Assembly (NCBI RefSeq): GCF_029590555.1
Contig: NZ_CP081001.1
Span: 2,824,001 to 2,888,000, forward strand
DNA length: 64,000 bases
Origin: Sphingobium sp. V4
Lineage (GTDB): Bacteria > Pseudomonadota > Alphaproteobacteria > Sphingomonadales > Sphingomonadaceae
Direction: 5' to 3'
Part shown: piece after piece, positions 25,563 to 33,512 of the stretch
Layout: every line of letters begins with the position of its first letter
Numbering within the stretch: the stretch's first letter is position 1
The notes under the pieces: model-generated
Told to the model about the DNA's origin: nothing
What the model saw: the letters and a program-made list of their open reading frames with translations, nothing else
Database searches by the model: none
Translations under genes and position numbers: made by a program

Positions 25563-28500
25563 TTACCGCCCTTCGATCCGCAGTTTCGCGTCGAGATCCT
25601 CAATTGCCCCGTGTCGGTCATAGGAGCGCGCCAGTTCATGCAAAGCCTTGCCGACTTGCGGATGGGTTTCCTCCAGCCCGTTAGCATGATGGCGATAATG
25701 CGCCGCGAGCTCCCGTTCTTGATCGCCGCCCTCATAGGCGGCTCGTGAATGTACGCCGCGCTTGTTCATGCTGCCGGTGTAGAAGCCTCGAAGCATATCC
25801 TCGGAGGGTGCGCGTTCCAGCAGTACCCTTGCGGAGTCGCCCGGCCAAAAGCCGTCAGCGCCATTGGGTGCGTGCGCGAGAATCTGTCCGAGCGTGATGT
25901 CGCACACCTCGAGCCGGTCCTGTTCGGTGGCAAGTCGCCGGGCATCTTCGACAAACTGGATCGCCAGATCGCCGTCGATCGACCCGTCCGGATTCGTGCC
26001 CGGCTGGCGCTCGCATGCATGCAGGATGTGCCAGGCATTCTCGGCTGCGCCTTTTTGCTGGTCGTCGGCATCCCGCGGCGGCCCATTGCGCGGCTTGTAG
26101 ATCAGGCAGAGGAGTTCGAGGAACACTTCAGGTCGTGACATTAGAACCCGGTACAGCGACTTGGCGTGCTGCTCCTCCTCAAAGCCCAGCGCGCGGATAA
26201 GCGCGAATTCAAGTTGAACCAGTCGCATCTCGTCAATCGCGCCGGTCTCTTCCAGATAGTCGATCGCATGCTGGAACACGTAGCTCTGCGGCACTTGGGC
26301 TTCGTCAAGCTCGAACCCTTTCATGACGCCTTCGAGCATCTCCATCACCAGTTCGGGGTCATGGCCCGAGAATTTGATGTGACAGGCTTTGAGCGCCGAG
26401 ACTGGGCGCCGGTGCGCGACCAGCTTGCGCAGAGCGGTTTCCATCTCGGCAGGGTCGTCGAGCCATAGATTGCCGATGCAATGTGACCAGAAATGCTCGG
26501 TCTCGCCGATGCTGTCGGCGCGTGCCCAGATCTGCGGATCGTGTGGGCACAGCAGCAGCAGGCGAACCAGCCACTCCGAGCCATGCTCGGCGATGCGCGC
26601 GCGCTCAAAAATCCTGTCCAGCGCCAGATGACGCTGCTCCGGCGACACACTGCACAAAATGCTCGTGGCAAGACTTGTCCGAATCTCGCCGCGATGCAGC
26701 TGGCCCGCATCTTCCACGATCCAGCGTTCGAGTTCCTGTTCCGCTATGCCGAGATGGCGCAGATGGGCACCGAGCGGCCATGCTTCGCCGTGCCGGGTGG
26801 CCAGTTCGAGAACACCCTCCCAGCCCAAGACTTCGAATATCTCCCCAAGCGCGGCCCGAGCGGCCTGTGCGCTCTGCTTGCCTTCGGCGTCCAGCTCGGT
26901 CCCGCGTGTTCGGGTGGGCAGCTCAACCCAACCGCTCTGGAACAGCCAGGCGTGGCGGATCAGAAGATCGTCGGGTTCGAGGTCAGCATAGGCGGCCTCC
27001 AGCGGCGCGAGGAACTCAGCAAAGGTCGGGTCGTCGCGCTTGTCGTCATAATTATGGTGCCAGTAGAGTTTGTGACGGAGCGCAGAACGGATCAGTTCCT
27101 TGTCCTGGTCGCCCACGGTTCGGCACTCACGGATCAGCGCCATGAGACGCTCCTGGCGCGGCGCGTCAAGCGTCGTATATTTGGAAACGAGTTTCGCGAT
27201 GCGGGCGGCATTGCCGCGTGACATCTCGATCTGCCGGTCGATAGCCGCGACCAGCATCGTATGGCGTTCGAGATGGGTCGCGCCATAGCCTGCACCCGCA
27301 TCGTCATCCCGCCATTTGGGGCGAGCGATATGGGATGCGGAATCGGGGCCTGGGCCGGTCAGACTGTTGAGCAGCCGATAAGCTGCCTCCGGGACCTGCT
27401 CGATCAGGAAATCGATCGCTGCGATGCGCTGCTCGACGGTCGCGGCGGTTTGCGGGAACCAGCTACGGTAGAGGTCCTGCAACGAGCTTTGCGGCGTATT
27501 GCCCCAATTGCCTTCGATCGTGACGGCAGTTAGCCTGGCCAGGATCAGCGAAACGCGCCGCAATCGATTGGGCGCCCAAGCCAGCGTCTCGAGCGCCCAA
27601 AGTATCCCGGCATGCCAGCAGCGGCTGCCGATGCCCGCGCTCCTAGTCTCTGCGAAGACCGCCAGCGGGCCGCTTCCGGGTACATCGAGGCCGCGCTCGA
27701 CCGCGCCAAGAAATTCGTGCGGGCTTGCCTCAGCCAGTGCGGGCAGCAGGCTCGCCAGCGAAAGCCAACGCACCCGATCACAATCACGCAGCAGATTGTG
27801 GACGAGGCGGCCGATTCGGCCTTGGATGTCGATCGCCACGAGCGCCGGGATGTCAGGCCCCCGGACCGCCAGCTTGATCAGGGTGTCGCAAAGCGAATCG
27901 AGCAACAGGCCGCTGATTGGCCGCACCTTGCCGTGAATGGCGGCGGCGAACCGGTCTTCTTCCGCAAGTTCCAGTTCCGGATCGGGCGTGGAAAGGATGG
28001 CCTCTAGCTCTGTGAAATAGCGGTCCAGCTGAGCTGGAGTGAGGCGCTCCCCGAATATAGCGAGCAGTTCGAGCGCAGACTTTGCTTTCCAAACGCTGCC
28101 GATGTGTAGCAGCGGGGAATCGTCGAGCCGCTCGAGGGCAAGCAGATCGGCTTCAAGGTCGTCATAGGATCTGCCAGCGATCCTAGCGACGATTTCGGCA
28201 TCTCCGGGTTTCCCGGTCGACCAGCCCCCGATGAGGCACACCGCGGCAAGCGCATCGGCCGCAGGGCTGTCGAGCCAGGCGGGCCGCCGGATAGCGGGGT
28301 TGATCGCGTGCTGACGCCGAAATACCGACCAGGATCGGCCACAAAGGGTTGAAAGGCGCCGCGTGTCATTCTCGTCGAGCCCGATCGCTTGCAGCGCTTT
28401 CTCGAATTCCTCGGGCAGCGCCCGCTCGAGCACCATCTCGGCATCGTTCAGCCGTCCCGCGACGCCTCTGAACTGGCGGGCCATATCGCCCGACGCATAG

Positions 28501-29351
28501 GGTACGAGCAGGGCCAGCCGCTCGCGGGTCGCGGGTGCCTCGGCGACGGCTGGCGTCGCCGCAACGGCAATGGTGATGCCGATGTTCTTCTCGACATAGC
28601 GCCAGCCATCTGCGCTGGTCACGATCACCGCCTGACTGGACAATTGTTCATGCGGGATCAGCGCAGCTGCGGCGAACGCGACTGCCTCCTCGACGCTGTC
28701 GGCCTTGATAGCGAGTGGGTCACGCGCCGTTCCGCTGTGGATCTGATCTATCCGCCCGGCCAGTTTGGCCATTTGATCGACTCTGCCAGTAAGCAGCGCG
28801 TCCGGCATGATTTTAGGTTTGCACTGCGCGCCCCATTTTTCCAGATACGCCGCCAAGCTCTCGACGCCCGGACCGGCGATGCCCAGCTCCTCGCCAAATG
28901 CCAACGCGACCGCCGGACATTGCTCGAGCCATTGTTCCAGATCGTCGGCATCATAGGCACGAACGTCCTTCCAGCTGCCCTCGGCGATCTTCTCATCGCG
29001 CCAACGCGTCTTTCCCGCCCAGCGCCGTGCCGTGCAGGCCACGTAAATTCGGTCAGCCTTGACCTCGGCAGGCGTCGCTAGGGCCCGTTTGCTAAAATCC
29101 TCATTCGCCTTGGTGGTAGCGTCTGCGCGGCAGCTCAATTCCCAGAACGAATGACCGGCCGGCACCCAGGCATTGCCGATCTCGCTGTGCAGCTCACCAT
29201 CAAAACCTGGCAGGGACACGGACTCGCCGGCTGGCATCGTTATCTGCGTCGTGGTCGCGACGCTGTGAATGAGTCGGCGCAGCAGCCGAGGCAGTTCTGT
29301 CGCAGCGGGTGTCGTGCCCGCCCAATCGGCAATCTGTATCGCAGTAACCAT
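25563..29351 (-). CDS. Large defence-island protein with restriction-like N-terminus and helical body (about 1,262 aa)
   Basis: Residues about 30-120 (LPGFDGELHSEIGNAWVPAG, then HSFWELSC and a KANEDFSKR helix) resemble the N-terminal restriction-like or Cap4/DUF4297-like modules that head large defence proteins; the central catalytic Lys of PD-(D/E)XK is not obvious. The rest is long, helical and Leu/Ala/Glu-rich with no Walker A motif that I can find, although the segment near residues 220-300 is laid out like a degenerate STAND ATPase. I chose ATG 29351, just before IQIADWAG; an upstream GTG at 29408 is possible. No RBS is clear at either. It is co-transcribed with the nuclease-like gene that follows it. 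Confidence 0.6.
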   Translation of the reverse strand: MVTAIQIADWAGTTPAATELPRLLRRLIHSVATTTQITMPAGESVSLPGFDGELHSEIGNAWVPAGHSFWELSCRADATTKANEDFSKRALATPAEVKADRIYVACTARRWAGKTRWRDEKIAEGSWKDVRAYDADDLEQWLEQCPAVALAFGEELGIAGPGVESLAAYLEKWGAQCKPKIMPDALLTGRVDQMAKLAGRIDQIHSGTARDPLAIKADSVEEAVAFAAAALIPHEQLSSQAVIVTSADGWRYVEKNIGITIAVAATPAVAEAPATRERLALLVPYASGDMARQFRGVAGRLNDAEMVLERALPEEFEKALQAIGLDENDTRRLSTLCGRSWSVFRRQHAINPAIRRPAWLDSPAADALAAVCLIGGWSTGKPGDAEIVARIAGRSYDDLEADLLALERLDDSPLLHIGSVWKAKSALELLAIFGERLTPAQLDRYFTELEAILSTPDPELELAEEDRFAAAIHGKVRPISGLLLDSLCDTLIKLAVRGPDIPALVAIDIQGRIGRLVHNLLRDCDRVRWLSLASLLPALAEASPHEFLGAVERGLDVPGSGPLAVFAETRSAGIGSRCWHAGILWALETLAWAPNRLRRVSLILARLTAVTIEGNWGNTPQSSLQDLYRSWFPQTAATVEQRIAAIDFLIEQVPEAAYRLLNSLTGPGPDSASHIARPKWRDDDAGAGYGATHLERHTMLVAAIDRQIEMSRGNAARIAKLVSKYTTLDAPRQERLMALIRECRTVGDQDKELIRSALRHKLYWHHNYDDKRDDPTFAEFLAPLEAAYADLEPDDLLIRHAWLFQSGWVELPTRTRGTELDAEGKQSAQAARAALGEIFEVLGWEGVLELATRHGEAWPLGAHLRHLGIAEQELERWIVEDAGQLHRGEIRTSLATSILCSVSPEQRHLALDRIFERARIAEHGSEWLVRLLLLCPHDPQIWARADSIGETEHFWSHCIGNLWLDDPAEMETALRKLVAHRRPVSALKACHIKFSGHDPELVMEMLEGVMKGFELDEAQVPQSYVFQHAIDYLEETGAIDEMRLVQLEFALIRALGFEEEQHAKSLYRVLMSRPEVFLELLCLIYKPRNGPPRDADDQQKGAAENAWHILHACERQPGTNPDGSIDGDLAIQFVEDARRLATEQDRLEVCDITLGQILAHAPNGADGFWPGDSARVLLERAPSEDMLRGFYTGSMNKRGVHSRAAYEGGDQERELAAHYRHHANGLEETHPQVGKALHELARSYDRHGAIEDLDAKLRIEGR

Positions 29352-29674
29352 GACGTCAGAATAGCGCTTGAGAGATTCGAACGGAAGAAGAACAATCGGA
29401 ATTGCCACAGCCGTCGCCGCGACATATTAAGGAAGCGCTGGAGCACGTTTGTTGGTGGAAGGGCAGTGGATAACTGGAACGGGAAATCGGGACGATCTCA
29501 GTGTATCGCGAGCAACCATCCGAAAGCCGACGGGCAGTTGCCGCCCCAATTCTAGCTGCTCGATCAACCATTACCGCGATGTCCGCTCGCGCCGTTGACT
29601 GGCTATGAAGCGTTCAAGCGGAGTTAGGGAGTCGCGGACTGGGGTGACCGATTGCAGCGTCGCCACTGCCAGCG
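29352..29674. other. Intergenic stretch upstream of the 1,262-residue gene
   Basis: It should contain the promoter of the large gene reading left. An inverted pair, CTGCCA (29667-29672) and TGGCAG (29681-29686), overlaps the stop of the next gene. I see no further gene. Confidence 0.35.
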
Positions 29675-30727
29675 TCAGCGTGGCAGGCTGATGATGAAGC
29701 GCCAGATCAGCACGTCGAGATGGTTTTCCGCGCTGTCGATGTCGTCGCCGAATTCGAGCATTTCGATCAGGTCGAGGTTCGAGAGGACGAGGATCAGCTT
29801 GCCGCTTTCCCGCATCGCCCCTTGCGCTGCGCGCTGGCAGCTATCGTCGCCGCCTTTGCGGGCGATCAGGAAGCAGACCGTGCGTAGCGCGCTCGAGAAG
29901 AGGTAGCGCTCGGTCGAGTAGATCTGATCGGCTGTGATCGGATCTGTGTAATTCTTGCACTCGAAGAGTATCGCGCGGGTGCGGAAGTCGGTTTTGAGCG
30001 CGCTCCAGAACGCGCGATCCGTGGCGATGCGGCAGATGAAGTCGTAGCGGTTTGCGCCGTCGCTTGTCCCTGTCTGTGACTCGAAGCCGAACAGGCTGGG
30101 ATCGAACAGGAACCTGAAGACCTCCTTGCAAAGACCCTCATAGTCTGTGGGTGTGAGCACGCCTGCGTCTGCATCGTGCGCGCGCAGTCGCGCGATAAGA
30201 GTTTCCCGTTCCGCGAGCCGCGCCTGCGCGCGCTGTTGCTCAAGGTCTTCGGCAGATAGGGGGGCAAAGTCCGGGTTTGGTGGTGCCTGTGCATCCGCCT
30301 CCGCCTCGAGGTCATCAAGCCGGATGATCCGGACCTCGGTCTGATGTCGCGCCCAATGGGCGGTGACCGGCGTTGCGAAGCCTGTGACGATGATGACCGG
30401 CGTGTCGGTCCAGGCGTCGCGTCCACGCAGGGTCACCAGACGAAGAACTTCGCGCCGTAGCTTGTCGATCTGGCCGGAACCCACTTCGCCGGAAATCTCG
30501 ACGGGAGTTTTCTTCGGACCGTCCTCGATCAGGAGATCGAGCTGAATGCCGTTCAGCACCACGCCCTGGTGGACGATATATCCCAGCCGGCGATACGCCG
30601 AGACGACCCGGTGCAAGAGATTGGCTTCAGCGCGTGCTTGACGTTCGGCTGTGGGTATCTCGTCGTAACTGAAACCTGTGCTGCGCCCGATGGCGAGGCC
30701 CCGCATGGCCGGCAGATTGGAGGTCAT
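29675..30727 (-). CDS. Restriction endonuclease-like protein with two nuclease-type cores
   Basis: The protein has 350 residues. The C-terminal half has a canonical PD-(D/E)XK pattern: NRYDFICRI (near 245) and ILFECKNYTDPITADQ (near 273). The N-terminal half also has a nuclease-like arrangement, LNGIQLDLLIEDG and TPVEISGEVG (near 60-85), with Ser where the catalytic Lys is expected, so it may be an inactive copy. I chose the ATG at 30727 because AAAAGGA lies six bases upstream; longer starts upstream lack a site. It reads in the same direction as the large gene, 323 bases away, so it may belong to the same defence locus. Confidence 0.72.
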   Translation of the reverse strand: MTSNLPAMRGLAIGRSTGFSYDEIPTAERQARAEANLLHRVVSAYRRLGYIVHQGVVLNGIQLDLLIEDGPKKTPVEISGEVGSGQIDKLRREVLRLVTLRGRDAWTDTPVIIVTGFATPVTAHWARHQTEVRIIRLDDLEAEADAQAPPNPDFAPLSAEDLEQQRAQARLAERETLIARLRAHDADAGVLTPTDYEGLCKEVFRFLFDPSLFGFESQTGTSDGANRYDFICRIATDRAFWSALKTDFRTRAILFECKNYTDPITADQIYSTERYLFSSALRTVCFLIARKGGDDSCQRAAQGAMRESGKLILVLSNLDLIEMLEFGDDIDSAENHLDVLIWRFIISLPR

Positions 30728-31023
30728 GGCAATCCTTTTCATGTCCGCGACGGAGAATGCTGTGGTGTGATCTAGGCCAATGATCGCCCGAAGTCTGGCG
30801 GAGAAAACACCCGAAATGGTGTCGCTGGCCGACTGTGCGACGTGATCGACTGGGACGGCCCCGCCTTCACGATTGAGGACCTGCCGGACAAAGGGCCGCC
30901 GACCCTGCGTTTGACCCAATCGTCATGGCTGTTGGGGCGTCCGCTCTTCCGGCCAAGCCAAAGGAGGGAGGGGCCGCTTCTGCCGAAAGATGTCGTTCGC
31001 CGTCGCTGCTGGGAATGGCAAAT
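30728..31023. other. Intergenic stretch between the nuclease gene and the leader repeat
   Basis: Promoter region for the nuclease gene reading left. Short frames here extend into the leader repeat but show no ribosome binding site or family signature. Nothing else is seen. Confidence 0.35.
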
Positions 31024-31198
31024 AAGTCCCAGGCCCGGGCGCGCATCAAAGAACGCAGCGACCAGAGGCGACCCGTCCATCTACGTCCAGCCTTTTCCAC
31101 AAATCGAAAGCATGCTAAAGTTGCTCCCGGCGACTTCGCAAGTCTATGATTTTACTGCGAAATCAATCGCTTAGGTCGCCCGGCCGAAAGCTCTTCTG
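31024..31198. repeat. Direct repeat A: AbiE module leader (175 bp)
   Basis: It is identical to 35670-35844 except for about three substitutions, and recognisably related to the leader at about 17160-17290. It precedes the operators of AbiE module 2 by about 90 bases. The two near-identical copies bracket a 4,646-base unit carrying AbiE module 2 and the AAA ATPase gene, a substrate for recombination. Confidence 0.85.
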
Positions 31199-31284
31199 AG
31201 TCCGTGTTCGTCTATCAACGTCCACGTTCGTCCAGCTATTTCCGACATGGCGCTGCGTTCCGACGCCGCCAGCCCCTCTTGTGA

Positions 31285-31361
31285 TTTGTCAGAAATTCGC
31301 GTCATGTATCTGACAAACTAATTGTGGTTTGTCAGAATTGCGTATACACGCTTCTGACAAA
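31285..31361 (+). promoter_or_regulatory. Tandem operators of AbiE module 2
   Basis: O1: TTTGTCAGA at 31285-31293, 15 bases, TCTGACAAA at 31309-31317. O2: TTTGTCAGA at 31328-31336, 16 bases, TCTGACAAA at 31353-31361. Arms and spacings match module 1, while the bases between differ, which marks the arms as the constrained part. Confidence 0.75.
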
Positions 31362-31370
31362 GGAATTGCC

Positions 31371-32042
31371 ATGCGCGGGCCGGGTCTCGATCTCAAAAGT
31401 GCCATAACGAGCCGGATGGTCTCCGGCGGCGTGCCTTCGGTCTGGACGCCGCAGGACTTTCTCGACCTCGGCTCTCGCGATGCCGTCGACCAAGTGCTTC
31501 ATCGACTGACCCGCAACGGCGAAGTCCGCAGGATTGCCCGCGGCCTTTATGACAAGCCGAAACTCAACCCCCTCACGGGCAAGCCCACGAATCCCGATCC
31601 GCGCACTGTCATCGATGCGCTGGCTCGCCGGGACCAGGCCCGTATCCTCGTCGATGGCGTAACCGCAGCCAACGATCTAGGACTCTCCGATGCCGTCCCT
31701 GCTCGTATCGTCGTCCACACGGACGCGAGGTTGAAGCCCATCACGCTCGGCAACCTCAAGATCGATTTCAAAACCACTGCGCCAAGTCGGCTTCATTGGG
31801 CTGGGCGACCAGCGATGCGGGTCGTGCAGGCCTTGCATTGGTTGCACGACGCCGGGGGCGATACCGATCCGGATGTTGCCAAGCGTCTGCGCAACATCTT
31901 CGCCCACCCCGGTCACGGCGCCGACATCGTCAACGACCTTCAGACCGATATGCTGGCGCTCCCGCTCTGGATGCAGAATCTCCTGCGCGATACGATGCCG
32001 GCGACCGCGTCAGCCAACCGTCCGAAGACCAAGCGAGCATGA
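31371..32042 (+). CDS. AbiEi-type antitoxin, module 2 (type IV toxin-antitoxin)
   Basis: The protein has 223 residues with the same winged-helix N-terminus as module 1 (TPQDFLDLGSRDAVDQVLHR) and about 93 percent identity to it. AAAGGA lies six bases before the ATG. Changes cluster in the N-terminal 90 residues, the DNA-binding part. It is intact, and its stop overlaps the toxin start (ATGA). Because module 1 shares near-identical operator arms, this protein can plausibly repress both modules. Confidence 0.85.
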   Translation: MRGPGLDLKSAITSRMVSGGVPSVWTPQDFLDLGSRDAVDQVLHRLTRNGEVRRIARGLYDKPKLNPLTGKPTNPDPRTVIDALARRDQARILVDGVTAANDLGLSDAVPARIVVHTDARLKPITLGNLKIDFKTTAPSRLHWAGRPAMRVVQALHWLHDAGGDTDPDVAKRLRNIFAHPGHGADIVNDLQTDMLALPLWMQNLLRDTMPATASANRPKTKRA

Positions 32043-33097
32043 CAATGAATCCCGCTTACGCCCAGTTCTTCGCGGCCGACCCGACGGATCGACGTGATGT
32101 GTTTATCGGCGCCGGGCAGCGGCTCGGCACTGCGCCCCAGAATATCGAGAAGGATTTCTGGGTCTGCTGGACGCTCGATGCGCTTTTCAATGGTCCGGCG
32201 TCCCACGGCCCGCGCTTCCTGTTCAAAGGGGGCACGTCGCTGTCGAAGGGCTTCGGCCTGATTCAACGTTTCTCCGAAGACATCGACATCACAGTGTTTC
32301 GTGAAGACATCGGCCAAGATGCAAGCGTCGAGGCGCTGGAGGAGATGTCCGGTAAGAAGCGACAGGCAAAGCTCGACGCCATCAAGGCGGCATGCCAGGC
32401 CTTCATAGGCAGAGACCTGCTCGCCCAGCTTTCGAAGACCCCAGCCGATGCAGTTGGCGAGGGCATGGCAGGCGCGAAGGTCGAACTCGATCGGGACGAT
32501 GAAAGCGCCCAGAGCATTCTCCTTTGATATCCAAGCGTGACCGCCGAGTCCGATGGCTACATCCGCAAAGCCGTCAAAATAGAATCCGGGGCCAAATCCG
32601 CTCTCGACCCTCATGCCCGCCACAGCGTCATTCCCTATCTCGCTGACGATCTGCCCGCCCTCGATCTGACGGTTGCCAACGTGACCATCGTCGATGCGGA
32701 ACGCACCTTCTGGGACAAGGTCGTCATACTCCATGGCCTGCGCCGCTGGTTCGACGCCCGGCAGGTTCTGCGTGCGGGTGGCCAGCGCGTCTCACGCCAT
32801 TACTACGACGTGCACCAACTGATGATCGCCGGAACGGGCGCTTCAGCGATGGCTAACCCCGCGCTCGGCAGGGATTGCGTCGCACACGCCCGGATGTTCT
32901 TCAACAGCCGCGACCTTGATCTTGCCCATGCTGAGCCCGGCAGCTTCTCCCTGATGCCGACCGATGCGATGATCGCTGACCTTCGCCGCGACTATGGTGC
33001 CATGGCCGGCATGATCTTCAGCGATGTGCCCGACTTCGATGACGTTCTCGCAACCGTCCAAACGCTCCAGCGCTCGTTGAACGAACCGGCTGCATAA
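32039..33097 (+). pseudogene. AbiEii nucleotidyltransferase toxin, module 2, internal stop
   Basis: The gene has the full ancestral length (352 codons) and the nucleotidyltransferase motifs FKGGTSLSKG and SEDIDI, but a TGA at 32525-32527 replaces the Trp codon (TGG) found in module 1, with a silent change in the preceding codon. Translation would end after 162 residues, leaving the C-terminal half (reading on in frame to the stop at 33095-33097) unexpressed. A sequencing error is possible but cannot be judged here. The 3' half is essentially identical at the base level to module 1. Confidence 0.85.
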
Positions 33098-33120
33098 TTA
33101 CTACCTACGGCATCGCTCAT

Positions 33121-33150
33121 TGTCCGAAATTTGTGGGTGTATTTCGGACA
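33121..33150. repeat. Inverted repeat downstream of AbiE module 2
   Basis: TGTCCGAAAT (33121-33130) and ATTTCGGACA (33141-33150) are perfect arms around a ten-base loop. It is identical to 22042-22071 in arms and loop. The right arm ends on the A of an ATG that opens a 51-codon frame. Confidence 0.6.
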
Positions 33151-33305
33151 TGAGCAGCCGAATGCCAAAAGGACTCGAACCATCCCTTCATTCAGGTGCG
33201 AGCTGGTTTACCGGCGTCCAGATACCCAATGATTTGAATGGCATGGCACGGTCCAACGATGACCTTCTGAGGCATCTCATTCGTCACCGCAGGGGCCATC
33301 GGTGA
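33150..33305 (+). CDS. Possible 51-residue peptide downstream of AbiE module 2
   Basis: The frame encodes a basic peptide with MPKGLEPS near its start and a C-terminus HLIRHRRGHR. Module 1 has the same frame, broken by IS1182 after about 32 codons. No good ribosome binding site is visible: the upstream inverted repeat occupies that position. It could be a gene remnant or a small gene controlled by the repeat. Confidence 0.25.
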   Translation: MSSRMPKGLEPSLHSGASWFTGVQIPNDLNGMARSNDDLLRHLIRHRRGHR

Positions 33306-33512
33306 TCGGCGCTTCGTGGCTATGTCCGACCATCATTGGTCATTCAAATGCGGTGACGGCGCGGGCGGCTTTCGCCGGAACCCGCCATCCGCAGCTCTGG
33401 CACTTGTGACGTCACCGAAATCGTTCGCCGGTCAGCTAGGTCGGAGCCGACCGGGCGCACGATACTAGTTATGCTCTGCCGCAGCCATCTCGGATTGCCG
33501 GGATCGGTCCAT
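33306..33512. other. Gene-free stretch downstream of the AAA ATPase gene
   Basis: Identity with module 1 ends at 33332. The remainder is unique, and I see no gene or terminator with a U-tract. Confidence 0.35.

Noticed and set aside
30842..31174. Open frames through leader repeat A, with a similar ending in repeat B
   Set aside because: The shared endings follow from the DNA repeat itself; starts differ, there is no ribosome binding site, and two frames are equally open.
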